NCBI GenBank assembly: GCA_015057275.1
Contig: SVEO01000007.1
Span: forward strand, 1 to 64,000
From: Lachnospiraceae bacterium
GTDB taxonomy: Bacteria > Bacillota > Clostridia > Lachnospirales > Lachnospiraceae
Reading direction: 5' to 3'
DNA: 64,000 nt
Positions 61,644-64,000 of this stretch are shown one piece after another; within the stretch, counting starts at the first letter, position 1, and every line of letters begins with the position of its first letter. The notes beneath the pieces were generated by a model, which ran no database searches, was not told the origin of the DNA, and was given only the letters and a program-made list of their open reading frames with translations. The position numbers and the translations under genes are program-made.

Positions 61644-61844
61644 TTATCCGATAATAAAATCAAGACCGATTTGAACTAACATATCGATTACCTTAATCAG
61701 TGCTCCTAAAACTGCGGAAATCAGTACAACTGCAACGGTCTGCTTACAAATTGTTGTTTTGTCAGGCCATACAACCTTCTTAAACTCGCTCTTCAAACCT
61801 TTGAAGAAGCCTGTTTTTGAAGCTTTCTTTGTGGTTTCTCCCAT
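61644..61844 (-). CDS. secE: Preprotein translocase subunit SecE
   Basis: 66 residues. Amphipathic segment FFKGLKSEFKKVVWPDKTTI, with the conserved VVWP, then one transmembrane helix. Stabilises SecY. ATG at 61844 with GAGGAG 8 bp upstream. Between rpmG and nusG, as usual. Confidence 0.93.
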   Translation of the reverse strand: MGETTKKASKTGFFKGLKSEFKKVVWPDKTTICKQTVAVVLISAVLGALIKVIDMLVQIGLDFIIG

Positions 61845-61875
61845 GATTTCACTCCTCGCTGTCATCCAAGACGAA

Positions 61876-62025
61876 TTATTTTGTCTCCTTGTGTAATGTA
61901 TGACTCTTGCAGAATCTACAATACTTCTTTGTTTCCATTCTGTCTGGATGTGCTTTCTTGTCCTTCGTCATGTTGTAATTACGTTGTTTACACTCAGTAC
62001 ATGCCAATGTAATCTTTACACGCAC
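61876..62025 (-). CDS. rpmG: 50S ribosomal protein L33, zinc-binding type
   Basis: 49 residues, starting with GTG at 62025 (TTGGAGG 9 bp upstream). The sequence begins [12 protein letters not shown] and ends [16 protein letters not shown]. Two CxxC pairs (9/12 and 36/39) show the zinc-dependent C+ form rather than the zinc-free paralogue. First gene of the rpmG-secE-nusG-rplKA cluster, 31 bp before secE. Confidence 0.95.
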   Translation of the reverse strand: MRVKITLACTECKQRNYNMTKDKKAHPDRMETKKYCRFCKSHTLHKETK

Positions 62026-62057
62026 AGCTTCCACCTCCAATTGTTATTTTCGTTGGT

Positions 62058-62090
62058 AAATTTGGCCTCTTATCTGCCAAATTTTTGGCA
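62058..62090 (-). promoter_or_regulatory. Two mutually exclusive hairpins in the rpmG leader
   Basis: AAATTTGGC/GCCAAATTT (62058-62066 with 62076-62084) and TGCCAAA/TTTGGCA (62075-62081 with 62084-62090) share the 62075-62084 segment, so only one can form at a time. Such a switch suits autogenous or antiterminator control, but neither hairpin is followed by a clear T-run. Confidence 0.5.
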
Positions 62091-62123
62091 TAAAAAAAAG
62101 ACCTCTGCTTTTTACCGCTACTT

Positions 62124-62152
62124 AATATAACATACCGAATTCATTACGTCAA
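62124..62152 (-). promoter_or_regulatory. Promoter of the rpmG-secE-nusG cluster
   Basis: TTGACG (62147-62152), 17 bp spacer, TATATT (62124-62129), with a leader of about 95 nt. Confidence 0.8.
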
Positions 62153-62334
62153 CTAAAAAATTGAAAATAACGAGGAAAATCAACATAAATTTCCATGCTT
62201 GCCTAGAAAATTTTATTGGTTTGACGATAATACAGAACGCGTAACGCCGGGCGCCAGCCCAGAGTTACGAATGCCGCAGCTTTAAGAGCCTTATAAGAGC
62301 TAAACAGCCGTTTTTCAATCCTCAATCCTCAAGA
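62153..62334. other. Structured gene-free spacer between comF and the rpmG promoter
   Basis: Together with the rpmG leader this makes a 309-bp gene-free stretch. It contains GTAAC-GCC-GGGC/GCCC-AGA-GTTAC (62241-62268), an AGCTTTAAGAGC...AGAGCT palindromic patch (62278-62301) and a short tandem repeat TCAATCC (62317-62330 region). I see no ORF, tRNA or clear terminator; a comF terminator or small RNA is possible. Confidence 0.4.
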
Positions 62335-63084
62335 CTATCTGCCATCTTCCATTGCCAGACAATAGCAATCGACAAGTTTCGCACCGTGCTTCATCAAAAC
62401 CTTGGCGCAGGCATCTGCCGTGGCGCCGGTTGTATAAATATCGTCAATGAGTAAAATCCGCTCCGGAACTTTGTTCCCCTGCACTGCGAAAGCATTCTGT
62501 AGATTTTTCCGGCGCTCTGCTTTACTCAGCTCTTTCATCGGCGCCGTTGCCTTGCTTCGAATAAGAAGCTTAGCCGCAAGCGGCAGACCAGTGCGCAAGC
62601 TGATTTCCTTCGCCAGACACTCCGCCTGATTGTAACCGCGCATTTTCCTTCGTTTTTTGTGCAACGGCACCGGAACAATGGCATCATAGCTTGCATATAG
62701 ACGCTCAGCGCCGATTTTTCTCGTCATCTGCCATCCGTAATAAAAAGCATATTCGTAACGCTTTTTATATTTAAATTGATAAATGGACTGCTTCATCGCA
62801 TCATTGTATTTATACATCGAGAATGCCCGTCGGTAAACATGCTTCTCCATCTGGCACTCCTCACAGTATTCCTGCTGCGTGCTCACTAACGGTCTGCCGC
62901 ATTTTTCGCACATTGGCTCGCGGATGACGGTCAGCATCTTCACACATTCCGGACAAATGAAGCCATTTTTCCCATGTACTACTTCGGCACATACCGGACA
63001 GCTACGCGGAAATATAGTATTCAAAGCAGTTTCCTTTAGCAGATGAATCTTCCATTTTGTTCTAATTTTCGTCGAATCCTTCAA
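62335..63084 (-). CDS. comF: ComF-family phosphoribosyltransferase-like protein
   Basis: About 249 residues. N-terminal zinc-binding part with CPVC, CPEC, CEKC and CEEC pairs, then the PRTase domain with VPVPLHKKRRKMRGYNQAE and the PRPP loop ILLIDDIYTTGATADAC. ComF acts in uptake of single-stranded DNA in competent bacteria, though homologues are widespread in non-competent species. The start is uncertain: TTG at 63084 has GGAGG 6 bp upstream and overlaps recD2; a GTG at 63105 is possible. Coupled to the upstream recD2 gene. Confidence 0.9.
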   Translation of the reverse strand: MKDSTKIRTKWKIHLLKETALNTIFPRSCPVCAEVVHGKNGFICPECVKMLTVIREPMCEKCGRPLVSTQQEYCEECQMEKHVYRRAFSMYKYNDAMKQSIYQFKYKKRYEYAFYYGWQMTRKIGAERLYASYDAIVPVPLHKKRRKMRGYNQAECLAKEISLRTGLPLAAKLLIRSKATAPMKELSKAERRKNLQNAFAVQGNKVPERILLIDDIYTTGATADACAKVLMKHGAKLVDCYCLAMEDGR

Positions 63085-64000
63085 TCTCTGCCTCCACAAT
63101 CTCACGTATGCGACTTTCTAATCCGGAATGCCTCCGAATCTCACTGATGTTCATTGCCATTTCATGGAAGGTTTCCTCCACCCCAACCATACAAACACAT
63201 TTTTTCGCACGCGTCACGGCTGTATATAATAAGTTGCGGTTCATTAACATGCGCGGTCCGGAAAGCATTGGCAGAATAACCGCCGGATATTCGCTGCCCT
63301 GCGATTTATGGATTGTCACCGCGTAGGCGAGCTCCAGCTCGTCCGCCTGCTTGAAGCTGTAAAGTACATATTTATCCTCATCGAACCGCACTTCCATCAG
63401 CTCTTGGTCGAGATTCATCGTATGAATGATGCCGGTATCGCCGTTGAATATGCCGGTGCCTGTCTCAATAACACGCCCGAAGCGTCCGCGCACTTCCCAT
63501 TCCATTTGATAATTATTTTTAATCTGCATCACTTTGTCGCCTTCGCGATAGATGGTGCCACCGATTTCTTTTTCACGCTTATCCGCTGCCGGCGGATTCA
63601 AATATTCCTGCAACGTCTTATTCAATCCTTCTACGCCCAGCACACCTTTACGCATCGGCGTCAACACCTGTACGTCGAGCGGATCCGCATGCACATAGTT
63701 CGGCAATTTATCCTTTAATAAGGTAATCATCGCTGCAATAATGCGATTGCTGTCGTCGCGATGTACAAATAAGAAATCTTTGCTTTTCTTTTTTAAATCA
63801 ATCGGCATACCGTCATTGATTTTATGAGCGTTAATGACAATATCGCTCTCGTTCTCCTGACGGAAGATTTTTTTCAGCTTCACAACCGGAAATGCGCCGG
63901 AATGAATGATGTCTTTGAGCACGTTGCCCGGTCCCACCGATGGCAATTGGTCCACATCGCCGACAAATATAAGACGCGTACCAATCACAATTGCTTTTAA
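63062..64000 (-). CDS. recD2: RecD2-type ATP-dependent DNA helicase, C-terminal part
   Basis: The reading frame is open to the window edge, so only the last 312 or so residues are seen. Helicase motif II region LIFVGDVDQLPSVGPG, then VQVLTPMRKGVLGVEGLN, and the C-terminal UvrD-like motifs LAYAVTIHKSQGSEYPAVILP and LLYTAVTRAKKCV. RecD2 is a 5'-3' helicase without RecBC. The N-terminal part lies to the right of the window. Downstream comF overlaps its end. Confidence 0.92.
   Translation of the reverse strand, partial: LKAIVIGTRLIFVGDVDQLPSVGPGNVLKDIIHSGAFPVVKLKKIFRQENESDIVINAHKINDGMPIDLKKKSKDFLFVHRDDSNRIIAAMITLLKDKLPNYVHADPLDVQVLTPMRKGVLGVEGLNKTLQEYLNPPAADKREKEIGGTIYREGDKVMQIKNNYQMEWEVRGRFGRVIETGTGIFNGDTGIIHTMNLDQELMEVRFDEDKYVLYSFKQADELELAYAVTIHKSQGSEYPAVILPMLSGPRMLMNRNLLYTAVTRAKKCVCMVGVEETFHEMAMNISEIRRHSGLESRIREIVEAEIEGFDEN

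Noticed and set aside
1-64000. CRISPR array, insertion sequence or prophage
   Set aside because: No regularly spaced repeats, transposase or phage structural gene was found on either strand.

Overview
The window reads as chromosomal DNA of a low-to-mid GC Clostridia, most likely Lachnospiraceae (inference). Supporting signs are two T-box leaders, a glycine riboswitch, a class III fructose-1,6-bisphosphatase, a clostridial-type HPr without Ser46, a NifS/NifU iron-sulfur pair, a YtvI-like sporulation membrane protein, an L10 leader and strong AGGAGG ribosome binding sites. Almost everything runs on the minus strand. The plus-strand exceptions are two tRNAs, tsaC, luxS, an ABC-F/PHP pair, a DtxR-type regulator and one methyltransferase. 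I see no insertion sequence, prophage, CRISPR array or obvious genomic island; this is core chromosome with a few accessory genes.

Layout: 1-145 is an rRNA-operon-type promoter and leader pointing out of the left edge. 257-328 is tRNA-Arg(CCG). 376-1279 is an sdpRI-like regulator/immunity pair and 1402-3918 a copper P-type ATPase. 4014-6640 holds a GNAT protein and an ABC importer permease/ATPase without a binding protein. 6739-7906 is tRNA-Thr(CGT) followed by the gene for an enzyme of t6A synthesis. 7944-13566 is a heterodimeric ABC exporter with a DUF3737 protein and a LacI-type regulator; near-identical palindromes sit before the exporter and the regulator. 13626-15659 is leuA under a leucine T-box. 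15671-19704 holds CarD, a membrane protein, AzlCD and a Na/Pi symporter. 19858-24725 is a fructose PTS operon (fruK-fruA-ptsH-ptsI). 24995-25474 is luxS.

25555-28052 is a TraX-like membrane protein translationally coupled to a GlgX-like GH13 protein whose catalytic residues all appear lost. 28395-31300 runs on the plus strand (ABC-F, PHP, DtxR-like). 31356-36985 holds alsT with a glycine riboswitch, fbp and proS with a proline T-box. 37035-40819 is a Gld-type ABC system with DUF4340. 40970-46618 holds hemW, lepA, a Thr-rich lipoprotein, deoD and ytvI. 46709-51099 holds a two-component system and murA-metK. 51352-54617 holds a methyltransferase, a SanA/YdcF protein and nifSU. 54767-58195 is a large GH127 lipoprotein. 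58418-62025 is rpmG-secE-nusG-rplK-rplA-rplJ-rplL with L1-binding mimics and an L10 leader. The right edge holds comF and a partial recD2.

The most interesting signals are the catalytically dead GH13 homologue coupled to TraX, the LacI operator pair, separate L1-site mimics before rplK and rplA, two mutually exclusive hairpins in the rpmG leader, the absence of rpoBC after rplL, and the tRNA-Thr/tsaC unit. Nothing here clearly amounts to a wholly new defence or biosynthetic system.
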